This document shows, one piece after another, positions 12,563 through 23,264 of a stretch of DNA of 64,000 nucleotides (position 1 is the first letter of the stretch; each line of letters begins with the position of its first letter). Below the pieces are notes generated by a model, which saw only the letters and a program-made list of their open reading frames with translations, was not told the DNA's origin and made no database searches. A program made the translations under genes and the position numbers. The stretch is from Neoscytalidium dimidiatum. Taxonomy: Eukaryota; Ascomycota; Dothideomycetes; Botryosphaeriales; Botryosphaeriaceae. Where the stretch lies: the NCBI GenBank assembly GCA_037367355.1, contig CM074700.1, positions 2,232,001 through 2,296,000 on the forward strand, in the 5' to 3' direction.

Positions 12563-13169
12563 AGAAGGTGTTGCTGTTGTTGGATTCGATTGTTGCGCCC
12601 TTTTCCCTTGCCACTCGACGTGCGAGATGGGTTTTTTCGAGTCAGGTACAGGAGCGAATGAGCATGGCATTTACAGGCGTTTCTGTCTTTTGTCACTCTG
12701 TGGATAATGGAGCTTCTCTACCAATCAATGACGGCTCGATAACTCTTGCTCACACGTACCCAGAGATAGATTCCGCCGTGATACTTCAAGCTTTGAGATG
12801 ATATCATGAGCGGCTAACAGTCGAGACATCGAATGCCTCGAGTGGGGATAGGCCGTAGACGGCTAATGCCGGGACGAATCATTGAGTTGCGTAGCGCAAA
12901 ATACGTATGTAGACTGTAGTGTGAGAACAAGGGTAGATCACGATGTCGTGGCAGACATCGAGCACAAGGACTACAAAAAGTTGTGTGCTTAGGATTCTTT
13001 TTAGCTATTTCCAAGTTCTTAACGCAGCCCACACCATCTTCTATGACACCCATAGCCGTCCACGACTAGACAGAATCAAGGACACAAAGGTTAATAAAAG
13101 GAAAACGACTTCGGCATTACAAGAGAACCGAGCGCCATCACACAGACAAAGATACCTCCCGAAGGCCCA
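12563..13169. other. Intergenic, no gene recognised
   Basis: This follows hrd3 and should hold its 3' UTR. It has lower GC than the flanking exons and no recognisable coding segment. Confidence 0.45.
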
Positions 13170-13452
13170 GAAGCCAAATTTTTTCGCTGCTGCGGCCACG
13201 CAAACAGCGGCGGACAGGACGACCTCAGCGACTTCTTGCATACCGAGATACTAGCCAACGACAAGCCGGTCAGCCGCGCCAAGCTCACGGAAGCTTATTG
13301 CAACCAGACGAACGGCACCAAACTTCCACTATCGCATCGGCAAGCTGCTCGTCAATGGCAACACCATAGCCATCAGGAACATCGCCACGGCCACGCTGGT
13401 CAAGGAGTTCAAGGGACCAAGTCGACAAAAGAGTAGGGCGAGGTTATTTTGA
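13170..13452 (+). pseudogene. Frameshifted coding relic, family unknown
   Basis: Two abutting frames read like one protein. The first runs through GGQDDLSDFLHTEILAND and KLTEAYCNQTNG; near 13318 the sense shifts by one base to NFHYRIGKLLVNGNTIAIRN and ends at TGA 13450-13452. Both halves use GC-rich third positions like the real exons nearby, but no GT..AG pair sits at the junction and no start codon or upstream exon was found. I do not recognise the family. It is either the decayed end of a gene or a sequence error in a small gene whose 5' part is unresolved. Confidence 0.35.
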
Positions 13453-13814
13453 ACAGCGGTCGACCGATTGAGCAAATGGAATTAGTTTGCATCGAGAGAT
13501 CGAGCGGATGCTGGATCCTTGATCACAACAGCTGCTTTCCGGGAGCGCCGGTTGTAACCAAGCTCTTGCAACTCTCAATTCAGGGAATGTTGTCGGGATC
13601 ACATGTCCACCGGAAGATTCAAGGGGAATGAGCCGGAGGATAAGAGCCTACTCGGCGCGATCGGGGCTACTGTTGAGCCGAGCGCAGGTGGAGCTGTCGA
13701 GCTTAAGACCCCAGCTCCAGCTGCAAGCGAGCAAGCTGCAGCTACATACAAGACAGCTCCACAGCTCCTCGGAACTCCTACTTGCGTCGATTGCTGTGTT
13801 CTCTCGAAGTGGCC
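13453..13814. other. Upstream region of the amidase gene
   Basis: No coding segment is recognised. It contains repeated AGCTGCA/AGCTCCAG-like words and presumably the amidase 5' leader. Confidence 0.4.
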
Positions 13815-15747
13815 ATGGCGAGCAACGGACCGCGACCAGACGCCCCCCGCTTCTTCAACTATCCAGATCCCAAAAATGTGGACATCCCCTACAAAAGCCC
13901 TGATGCTCCCAAAAATCCCGTCGTACGAGGGCTACCACTCTACTATGGAGCTTCGCTGTACGCATGCTCACCACGCTCACCACGCAACACAGCATGCGAT
14001 GAGGCATTGGCACTGACAACACCCACTGACTCCCAGAATCTCCTCCGTCGGCTTCATCCAAACCCATCTCTGGAACAACACCGGCTTCAACCGCCTTCGC
14101 GGTCTTCCCGAGCTCGATGACGTCGCCCCGCGTTACGACCCGACTGTCATTCCCATCCCCTCAGACCTCCAACCCTCCTCCACCGACGACGATGCCGCAG
14201 CAGCAGCCACAAAAACAGCAGAGAACCCGCGCATCCCACCCTCCTCCGCCAATGGCCGCTTTTACTCTGTCCATGACTACCACAGCGCCTACAAGAGCGG
14301 CGCCACCACGCCCACCGCCGTGATAGAAGCGCTCCTACCCCTGATCCGGCGTGACGCGACCAAACGCAGCCCACACTCAACCGCCTGGATAGAGCTACGG
14401 GAGGACCTGATCCTCTCCGCCGCTGCAGCCTCAACCTCGCGCTACAAATCCGGCGCTCCCCTCAGCCCGCTCGACGGAGTTCCCGTCAGCGTGAAAGACG
14501 AAGTCGACGTGAACGGCTACTGCAAGCACATCGGCACAACCCATGACCACTCCCACGGCGGTGCAAAGAGCACTTCCTTCTGCGTCGCGCGCTGGGAAGC
14601 CGCCGGCGCCATTATAGTCGGCAAGACTACCATGCACGAGCTCGGCCTCGACACCACCAACAACAATCCGAACCCCAACCACGGCACGCCGCTCAACCCG
14701 TACAACCCTTGTTACTACACAGGCGGCTCGTCCGGCGGAAGCGGATACGCCGTGGGTGCCGGTCTCCTCCCTTTCGCACTGGGTGCCGACGGCGGTGGCT
14801 CGATCCGCATACCATCCAACTACTGTGGCGTCTACGGGCTCAAAACATCCCACGGTCGAGTCTCCGGGCGCCCGACCCCCTCCCTAGCCGCGTCGACCGG
14901 CGTCCTCGGGCCACTCGCGGCCAACGTAGCGGACCTGGAGATCGCATACCGGGTCATGGCTGCACCGGACGCACTGCACCCCTCCTCCGCGCTCTTCACC
15001 AGCCCAGCTGCTCCGTCCGCCATCAACGCAACCCGCTCGCCCACGCGCCCTAAAATCCTCGGCATCTGCCAGCCCTGGCTGGCGCGCGCCGACCCGCCCG
15101 TGCGCGCTGCTGTCCAACGCGCCATCGATCACCTCGTCTCCAAGGGTGGCTACACCGCCATCGACATTTCCATCCCCCTCCTCTCCTCCGGCCAGTCCGC
15201 CCACGCCCTGACCATTCTCTCGGAGATCGCCTCCTCCCACCCCGACGTCCGCGGCCTCACCCCCGCGAACAAGGTCCTGATCAGCGTCGGCTCGCGTGCC
15301 GGGGCAGTCGACCTACTGCAAGCCCAGAAGGTGCGCACCTTGCTGATGCAGCATCTGGCGCAGCTGTACCGCGACCATCCGGGCTTGGTAGTCGTCTCGC
15401 CTACCACTCCGAACGCGGGCTGGCACATCGCCGGCGGAGAAGGCGACTTGAAGTACGGCGTCAGCGACGGGAACATGAGCATCAGGAGCATGGAGTACGT
15501 GTGGCTGGCGAACTTCTCCGGCTGTCCGGCACTCGCCGCCCTCGTGGGCTATGTAGACCCGGTCGAAGGCGACGGGAAGATTCCCGTGAGCTTGATGGGC
15601 ATGGGCGAGTGGGGGAGCGAGGACGCGCTGCTGGCCTTCGGGTATGACGTTGAGGAGTATTTGAACGGCGGCGGCCTTGAGGGCGGGAGGCAGAGGCCCG
15701 CGGCTTGGGTCGATGTGTTGGGAATAGCGACTGGAGGCACGAAGTAG
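13815..15747 (+). CDS. Amidase-signature family hydrolase
   Basis: Exons 13815-13957 and 14037-15747 give 617 residues. The amidase-signature triad is complete: the catalytic Lys in PVSVKDEVDV (about residue 201), the cis-Ser in TGGSSGGSGYAVGAG (about 279) and the nucleophile Ser in GADGGGSIRIPSNYCG (about 303). Such enzymes hydrolyse amide bonds; family members include acetamidases, GatA and fatty-acid amide hydrolases. There is no signal peptide or membrane span, so a cytosolic enzyme is likely. About 140 residues precede the domain, longer than in many members, and include an Ala/Thr-rich segment. The ATG at 13815 was chosen because its exon splices in phase 2 to VGFIQTHLWNNTGF. The substrate cannot be read from the sequence; orthology to mitochondrial GatA is unlikely given the N-terminal extension. 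Confidence 0.88.
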
Positions 15748-16053
15748 TTAGTCGTATCTTTCGTAGCGTTAAAGAATGGCTTGTTCTCCGATGTTGTGAT
15801 AGCCTGCAGGCATTGAATTGTGTGAGTCGCGCCGCACCGTGTTCGGTCCAGCCGTTCCCAGATAGGCGTTCCTTCGTAGGTCTGTAAATAAAACTAGGTG
15901 TAGAATGTATCCATGTCAAGTCATCGCGTGTATCTAGCTTTTGGTGGTTTCAGCTGTGATGGAGCTTAAAGAGGGGCGCCTCTTGCGCCCATCCTCCCTA
16001 TCTCACTACCTTTTCTATAAGTATGCTTAATTCTTTTGGTTTCTGTCACAAGC
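15748..16053. other. Convergent 3' region, amidase and tyrosinase relic
   Basis: This is a short AT-richer spacer with no coding segment recognised. Confidence 0.4.
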
Positions 16054-16955
16054 TTAGATAAGTGGTACTATTGTGCAATACTCATATGTGTCTATATGCT
16101 CCACACAGATTATATCACCACTCAAGTCCGTCACATCATCAATTGTAACATTGGGGATAAGGCCAGCTGTCCAAGGGCTGTGGTTCAGCGTCGTTACGCT
16201 CATGTCGTCTCCAGAGTAGTCCGTCGTCAGAAACGCAGGAGGAGAGGCGAAATTCTTGACGAACAGGATTTCAAGTTGGGGACATCCTGGCTGACGATGT
16301 CGTAAAGGCGGCTGGACGGATTCGCCGACTGCCATTCCCATCGCAGCCCATCAAGGCTCGCATGGCGGAGAAAGGAGATGCTGTCTTCATACGTGTCAGC
16401 GGTGGCGTTATGCATTGTGTAAGCCAGAAATTACCTCCGGGGCTCAAAATGTCATCCTACATAGTTCCGCTGACACCGGCACGTGCAGATCCCCTTTGTG
16501 TTTGAGGAGGAAGGGGTGCCGGGGCAGGGGGTAGGCCCAGCAATCCCAGGCAACTGAGTAATTCTCCATGGCAAAACACTCATCTAAGTAGGTTTTATCT
16601 TTCCGCGGATATTTCCTGCGTTAAAATCACGGCTTGGGCAATACGACGTATTATTGGTTGTGGGTGAGATGTTGAGGGTCAGATTCGCAAAGGGTCCACC
16701 GACAGCGCATTTACAACCTTCAACACCATTGCCGCCGAAACTCGTGTCTGCGTCCCATACGATGGATGTGGCGATGTTGTCTGCATCTTGAACATCGTGC
16801 CAGTACCTGTGATCTGTGAATCTAGAAATGGCGGTGAGAGCGGCCTACTTACGGTTGATCTCCCGTATAGTTACACTCGGTACGCAAATGATGCTCATGA
16901 AGGTGTGTGTAGCAGCGATGCCATGTGAGAAAGGTGCCCTCTAGTTCTGTAAGAG
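16054..16955 (-). pseudogene. Decayed tyrosinase (type-3 copper oxidase) gene
   Basis: Fragments in tyrosinase order can be read on the minus strand. First comes FLTWHRCYTHLHEH, fitting the copper-site rule WHR-x6-E, then TECNYTGDQP. After an intact 46 bp intron (16807-16852) come YWHDVQDADN, FGGNGVEGCKC and GGPFANLTLNI. Next are YLDECFAMENYSVAWDC, then GVSGTM and DDILSPGGD, and finally FLRHASLDGLRWEWQSA and TTLNHSPWTAGLIPNVTI. Damage: a frame change near 16600-16620, an in-frame TAG at 16457-16459, and a frame change near 16268-16282. The usual GHGG copper-B segment reads ARAG, and the usual HH pair reads RH. The first copper-A histidines upstream were not found. A working enzyme would oxidise phenols to quinones for melanin; this copy cannot make one. 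The frame breaks could in principle be sequence errors, but stop, frame breaks and lost histidines together argue for decay. Confidence 0.85.
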
Positions 16956-17258
16956 TTAGTAACAGTATAGCAGCTGTCGAGTGCTTTAAGGCGACCGGGG
17001 CCGCTTTATACGATACGAAGTGGGCCCGGTATCGGGCGAGAAATGTAAATAGAAATAGGGGAGGCAGAGCTAGTTCGCAGAAGCCGTCAGATAAAATAAA
17101 GAGTTTGTATCATCTTGACCCGAAAGGTAGTCTATGAGATTTATGATAACTTTGTAGAGCGAATGACGGATATCTTGAGCGTATAAAACAGGAACACCAT
17201 TATGGACAGAAAACGAAGTCGAAAAACAGTCACGCGAAACCAGGAGCCTTCAAAAGCT

Positions 17259-18514
17259 CTAATGGCTCTTCTGGCTCGCCTCATCCGACAGCTCCAATGC
17301 CTCATCCTCCGAAGGCGCGTTCTCGCTACTAGTGATGACGATCCATAGGATCCTGTTGGCAACCCTTTCTTCCTTCTTGTCGCTCTTCTTGATCTTCTTC
17401 TCGCCCGCCTTCTTGATCTCTTCGATAATCTGCGCTCTCCGCTCGATGCCCGCCGCCAGATCTTGGCTCGCCATCCTCTGATGTCCCGGACGGCTGGCGG
17501 CGCCCCTAGCCTCGTTGGCCAAGTACTGATTCTCGACGATCTCCTGTGCGGCGGCCAGGCGCTCGAGCTCTTCGATCTCCCTGTTGGCGGCGGCCAGCTC
17601 CTCATCCAGCTCGGCAGCCTTGTCGCGCTGCTGCTTGAGACCCTTTTCGCGGGCCTTGATCAGATTCCGCACGTTGCGGCTGTTCATCCAGCGCGTCGGG
17701 GCCGTTGAGTATCGCTTCAGCGCTCCTTCGGGCAGCGGCTCCGGCGGCACGTCGAACGTGATGTGGGTCACGTATCCCTCCAGCGCGCGCAGGCGACGCA
17801 TACGCGGGTCCTCGGGCACGCCCTGCTCGAGGGCGGGCGTGCTGCGGCCAGAGGCCGTGTGGGTCAGGCCAAACTCCAAGTCGTCCACGTCGTTGAGCGG
17901 GGGAAGCGTGAGCTTCGTCTCGTTCAGACCGACCGCCTGCATCATCTTCTTGGTCGTACACGTGCGCACGGTCAGGCCTCGCGGGTTGAAGATCTCGGCG
18001 TTCGCCTTCTTCAGGTACTTCTTGGCCCGGACGAGGGTCACGGCGCCCGAGCCAACGGCCGCCAGCGCTTGCAATCCGCCACCGGCCACCTGGACAGGGA
18101 GGATCGGTGCGGACATGACCATACCGCCAGCCATGAAGCCGGCTTGGAAGAACGGATGCATCATGAATGCGTTGTTCAGACCGTCGATGAAGGCGAGGAA
18201 CTCGTCTTGCGTGATCGGGTTCGGAAGCTCGGCGAGGGCGGGAGCATAGGCACGAGCGAATGGAGAGAATGAACGGACGTAAAACATATTGACGGTTTCT
18301 ATGCAAATTTACGTGAGCGACAATGCCTTCCCAGGAATGCTGCATTGTTTCGAGAGAACTTACGAGGAACTACGATGGGCTTCTGGATCCCACGCATTGT
18401 AGATGCCCTGGATCGGGAATGTTCCCTCGAGGTGGGCAGCTCCACTGCATGAGACTGAGCTTCGGAGAACATGCTGTCTTGGTACGCCGGAGGCTTCTGA
18501 GTAGGATGGGCCAT
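17259..18514 (-). CDS. Conserved fungal coiled-coil protein, function unknown
   Basis: Exons 18514-18364 and 18298-17259 (65 bp intron, phase 1) give 396 residues. The N-terminal 50 residues are polar. A conserved-looking block follows (MFYVRSFSPFARAYAPALAE, then ITQDEFLAFIDGLN), then a glycine- and methionine-rich hydrophobic stretch (FFQAGFMAGGMVMSAPI) that could associate with membrane without being a clear span. The second half is highly charged and helical with strong coiled-coil character (KQQRDKAAELDEELAAANRE) and ends in a lysine-rich then acidic tail. I recall similar N-terminal blocks in many unnamed ascomycete proteins, but no enzymatic motif is visible and no function is claimed. 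The start is the first ATG of exon 1, with no competing upstream ATG in frame. Confidence 0.75.
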
Positions 18515-20355
18515 TGGTTATTTTTGTTTTCCTGGATGGTAGTTTGAGGCGATCGAGCTGGGCAAGGCCTGATATTTATGCTCGAAGCAAAGTTGTGGAC
18601 GGAAAGGTTGTGTCTTGTTCGGAATGTTGTTCTTGAGTGTTGAGTGATGTTCTGGGACTCATCAGGCAGGAAGGTCTAGGATTTATAGAGCCCATGGTCA
18701 TGGCGGCTCTTGGACTTTGGCAGCCAAGCATTGCTGGGCGAAGTTGAGAAAAGCTTGGGCTCCTATTTTTGCGCATAGGGCGCTCCAGATGCATGGACAA
18801 GAGGGATTGATCCATGTGGTGTTGAGCTGTGCAGGCGTACGTAGACTGGTGGCTGAAGATTAAGCATAGGTGTAGATCCTCCAGACGCAGTGTAAAATAG
18901 CGGTAACGAGCCGAGTACGAGATAAGGTTTCGGGTTAAGGTACATCAGCCAGGTGTTCCATTAAGCTTCCCGAGCTCTCCGGTCGTTCCGGGCTGCCAAC
19001 CCGGAGTTGTTGCCTCATACCGAATACGAAACCCGAGATCTCGGTGTTGCGAGGATCCTCAACAGGTCAACACCACATTCTTGTTCTTACGTGCTTGCAG
19101 GTTGCGCAATGTTGTCGACGCCCACTTTACGGCTGCATTGTGGCTCGGGCGCTTAGGCACCAGCCAGACGACGCTCTTCTCACATACGTAGCCCACGGCT
19201 GAGCCGCAACGCTGGCTCCTGACCACCTGAACTAAACTGCCAAGGCTTTCAAGGTTTGCTGGACTGTGGTTACGTGTCTCTGGTAGCCCTATGAGCAGAC
19301 GCTATCGCCATGGCTCGAAGCCATAAGGGCGCTGCGATAGTCGAGCGAAGGATGGACTAAGGCGCTGGTGGCCATTGCTTATCCTGGCTAGACCAGAGGC
19401 CATGCCGAGAGATTGTCGTGACCCCAGAAGTAAAGGGTAGCCCTACAACCCCATGTTCTTGGCCAGCAACAGTAGCTCATTATGATTGGGCTGAGCTTGG
19501 GGATAGTCCCTGCGCGTCGCAGCGCCTCCGGGAACGAAGGCGAAAAGCTCGGGTTGATGGAGTGGAAACGAGCAGTGAACGAAAAAATGGGCTAAGCGAA
19601 GCCAATAGCACAACCACAAATGACGTTCTAGAAAATCAGGCTTGACCGAGCGGTGGATTGTGTGTCGTCTCGTCCAATCAGGCTTCAGTTATGCCTGAGC
19701 ACAAGGCAGGAATTGACTCATGAGATTCCGCCATGGCTCGGTATATTTAGAGGTCGTAAGGCTTGCGACTCATTCCTATGAGGACACTTGCACCCGTTGA
19801 CCACATCAGATGTAGATCTAGTCGCTATTTTAAGGGTTTGTGCCTGGTAGCCGCGTGTCGGGGAAGCAAGCCGTGTCCCATAGCTTGGGGAACGTACAGA
19901 GACTGTCATGGAATGTCACACCGATTAGGGTAGCCTGCGCGGGCGCTAATAATAACCTTAGAATTTTTTTTCCCTTTCCCTAGACTTACGCGTCACTGTG
20001 GTTTGATCCTGTGCGTGATCTTTCAAGAAGGTCTCAATCTCTTTCAGGCATATTGGAGCCGCCACGCGGTGTCCGGCCGGTCTTCGCAGATGCGGCTTCG
20101 GAACCGTTTTCGTCCGGAAGGATGGTTCGAGCACGCGATGACAGAATGGGCGCATCCTAAAGCCGTGCAGAAGCGCATTCCATGTATCAGCTAGCATTAG
20201 TGATGGATGTAGGGCGAGTGGCTAACGGCGTGACGGTGGCAGGGAAGCAGAGACGGACACGGCGGCGGCGACGTCGGAGCAGAGGGTGCTAGGTACTCGC
20301 TTACATACATCGTGCTCGAAAGAGGTTGCCGCAGCCGGCGGCACGCGTACACGCC
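18515..20355. other. Gene-free divergent intergenic, about 1.8 kb
   Basis: The two flanking genes diverge from here. Only short frames of 60-80 codons are present and none shows a motif. No terminal repeats or transposase motifs were seen. It may hold both promoters and possibly degraded repeats I cannot identify. Confidence 0.45.
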
Positions 20356-21483
20356 ATGACGCGCCAGCGTATCGCCCCGTTATCGGGAACAACATCATCG
20401 TCGTCGACCAACGACATGTCTGAGGCCGCTGCGTGCAAGCTGCCGCCGGAGTTGCTCCTCCATATTCTCGACAGCCTCGCGCCACCATCGTCAACCATAG
20501 CGCTCCCGCCCTCTAATCCAGCCACGAAAACCATCCTCGCTTTTACCCGCCTCTCGAGACTCACCCATCCCGCTGCTGTCCGCCATCTGTATTCGCATTG
20601 TCTATTCATCGACTCCGAGTCCCGCCTGCGTTTATTGTTGGTCTCGTTAGAATCGCTGCTTTCCCCTTCACGCTACGCCCAGTCCACCCTTCCGTATGTG
20701 GATATCAAACCGCTTCTGACCAGCCTGTATCTGGCCCCGTTTCCCCAACACTCTATCGACAGCCAGCCCGTTGCCCAATGGACTTTTGAACTTTTCGCCC
20801 TTATGAGGTCGTCGCTAAAGCGCCTCGTCATCAACATACCTTTCGAATCCATGCCGCCGGAATTCGACCACCTGAACGTCATCCCCAAGCTCGATGCCGC
20901 GTTCAGCCAGCTCGACAATCTAAACGAATTTATTAGTTGCATGCCAACCACTCCGCCATTTCTCCAACTCCTCTTACGCTCTAATCACAAGTTAAAGACA
21001 GTCGCCTTGCGCGGCACTTATCTTGAAGATCTGGTGCCACTTTTAGATCTCGAACTGTTATCGAGCGCTGAGCGTGTGGTCCTCGCATTCCCAACGTTTT
21101 ACATGCCTTCATCAAGACGCTCCTTTTTTCACCGATTGTCCTCTTGCCGAGCGAGGTTTGTTCTCTTACACGAAATCGATAATCTCCGGAGCTACTGGGG
21201 AGACATCGAGAGATGGATGTCCATGGGTATGGGTGCTTCTTCCGCGACTCAGGATGCATCCAGCCACAACGAGCCTTTTGAGCGCTTCTGTCTACCTCAA
21301 GGCCCCAAAAATTGCACTCAATGGCTGCTTGAACGAGCCCTTGACGGGCGACTTTGGAGTGCCGAGGCGGAACCTGAACCACAGCTGGAGCCTCCACTCC
21401 TGGATGCAGATGCCTGGCCAAGATTTCCGGACGGTACGGTCAACATCAATCGCAGCATCGGTTCTTCATTGTCCGGGCTCTAG
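20356..21483 (+). CDS. F-box-like protein, function unknown
   Basis: A single exon of 375 residues. After about 30 Ser/Thr-rich residues comes a short F-box-like helix (KLPPELLLHILDSLAPP) followed by a helical segment (FTRLSRLTHPAAVRHLYSH), the layout of many fungal F-box proteins that recruit targets to SCF ubiquitin ligases. The rest lacks obvious repeats but has spaced leucines (LKTVALRGTYLEDLVPLL) that could be divergent leucine-rich repeats. The C-terminus is acidic and Pro-rich. The ATG at 20356 (MTRQRIAPLSG) is the first in frame; a second at about 20416 starts just before the F-box. The F-box call is by pattern only and no target can be inferred. It converges on the sulfite oxidase gene, 180 bp between stops. 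Confidence 0.6.
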   Translation: MTRQRIAPLSGTTSSSSTNDMSEAAACKLPPELLLHILDSLAPPSSTIALPPSNPATKTILAFTRLSRLTHPAAVRHLYSHCLFIDSESRLRLLLVSLESLLSPSRYAQSTLPYVDIKPLLTSLYLAPFPQHSIDSQPVAQWTFELFALMRSSLKRLVINIPFESMPPEFDHLNVIPKLDAAFSQLDNLNEFISCMPTTPPFLQLLLRSNHKLKTVALRGTYLEDLVPLLDLELLSSAERVVLAFPTFYMPSSRRSFFHRLSSCRARFVLLHEIDNLRSYWGDIERWMSMGMGASSATQDASSHNEPFERFCLPQGPKNCTQWLLERALDGRLWSAEAEPEPQLEPPLLDADAWPRFPDGTVNINRSIGSSLSGL

Positions 21484-21663
21484 CGCGTTAACTTTTCTTC
21501 TTTTTCTTAGAGACAAAGGGGCTTCCATACGGAAGTACAGATAGCGGAACGGTGACTGGGTGCGGGACATTAGGGACTTCAATTGCATCTTGCAAATCAC
21601 TTCTACGATAGCGTTGAAATGGTACAATAGACGGCTACCATCGCCAATTCTCATACCCGTTGA

Positions 21664-23264
21664 TCAGTCTACGGTCAGATCCTTCGCCTCTCCGTACCCG
21701 TTATAAGTTAATCCTCTCCAGTTCCACTCCGGATACCTGGGCTGCGTATTCCGCCCGTCGGTTGCTCTGCTCCAGATTTTCCTTCCGACCCCTTTCTCCA
21801 CCCTCGCCTCTGCTCGCCACAAGCTCCATGCCCACTTCAAGCATAGACCTTTGTCCTTGATCTCATCCGGCGGCTGCAAAATCTCCGCGTCTGACCAGGT
21901 CCGCCCCTCGTCACAGGAGACCTCTACGCGGCATATCGGGCCGTTCCTGCCCCCTGGCAGCGCGTAGCCGAGAACCTCAATCGTCCCATCCGCAGCGGAA
22001 GATACTACACGTGAGCCGCATGCCGGGGAGCCGACGACTGAGTTGACGGGCATGTCCATAAGGGGCGGGACACGATCCCACCACTTCTCGGCCGTGATCT
22101 GGTCAAGGCAAGACGGCGGGAGCAGCTTGTAATCACGTCTCTGATAATGATTGGGGCTCTCGTGTGGCTGGATGGTGATGGTATCAAGCCTGTCCTCCGA
22201 ATCAGTCAATACTCGACCACCGGAGGGCCTTCCCGGTTTAACCCAGCCGGTTGAGGCTGACAGTCGTTATCCAAAAAAAAAAAAAAAACGTACCACTTCA
22301 CGCTCCGAGCTCCAGCACACCCGGGTACAATGACCCGCACTGGCGATCCGTGTGCCGCTGTCAACGGCCGCCCATTCATCTCCACCGCCAACAAGACGTC
22401 GTCCTCGACACTCATCGCCCGTTCAAGTGGGATCGACGCACCGTACCACTCGGCCTCCTGGCACGCCGTCGCATGGCTTTCGAACTGCACGTGCAAGCCC
22501 CGGGCCGCGTGCGCGGCTGCCGCCCCGTCAACCGCGCTGTCCACCCGCTCCAGCGTCCGGACCCGTTCGCCGCGGCCGCCGTTCTCGTCCGTCGGTCCCC
22601 CCGGCGGCACTCCCGCCGCAACCAGGACGTCCCGAAGCCGCGGCCCCTGCCACACGCAGCACATGGCCGCGCCGTCGAGCCAATCGACTCCTTTGACTTC
22701 GCGCAGCTGCGTGCGCATCGTGTGCCTCCGGTTGCCGGCGCACTGGAGGGCAGCAAGGACGGTGTGCTGGGGGAAAAGAGTTCGAAGGTCATCCGGCTTC
22801 AGCGTGAAGGGTTGCCCGTTCATGCTCGGAGCCGTGACGGTGAGGGTGTGGGTGCGGGGCTCAATGTGTGGGATGGGCCTGGGTGGGAATTCAGCTTCAG
22901 GATCGCCCATCCGACGGGACGAGTTGGCTGTTCGGTCCCATGTGTGCGAGCGGGACGGAGGGAGGGCGTGGTAGCGATGGAAGAAAGAATCTGATTACAG
23001 ACATACCCGTGGTTTCTGTCGAACCCGCCATCTTTGGTGATGAAACTGGGCGGCAATGATACCTATCAATCTCCTTTCTGATGCGCAACGGGTTGAGAAG
23101 AGGTGATAACCCACCTGGAGATCAACTGTTCGACCGGAGGCTCGCGGTTAAGCGGTTTCTCGACAGAGTATTCGTATTTGGTCTGGTAACAGTATTAGAG
23201 AACGGGCGCCATCGAATAAAACGTGTTGCCGAAGCCGCACAATGGTACTTGTTATGGTAGCCAT
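21664..23264 (-). CDS. Sulfite oxidase-type molybdenum oxidoreductase
   Basis: Exons 23264-23241, 23182-23115, 23045-23007, 22878-22294 and 22189-21664 give 413 residues. The family oxidises sulfite to sulfate with a molybdopterin cofactor. The pattern YSVEKPLNREPPVEQLIS...GFDRNHGPIPHIE opens the Mo-binding domain. The active-site cysteine sits in LAALQCAGNRRHT, and AHGSPVRVIVPGCAGARSVKW is the second signature. The C-terminal half matches the dimerisation domain (VGSPACGSRV, YALPGGRNGPICRVEVS). There is no heme b5 domain and no organelle signal, as in plant-type enzymes. The first exon (24 nt) is inferred: the second has no in-frame Met and an upstream stop, and MATITSTI joined across a 58 bp intron restores frame. 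The fourth intron carries a 16-base homopolymer right after its donor. The C-terminal 400 residues are secure. Confidence 0.88.
22273..22288 (+). repeat. A16 homopolymer in a sulfite oxidase intron
   Basis: Sixteen A on the plus strand, so T16 in the transcript, beginning directly after the 5' splice site GTACG of the fourth intron. Confidence 0.95.

Noticed and set aside
18515..20355. Possible transposon remnant
   Set aside because: No terminal repeats, target-site duplication or transposase motif could be read.
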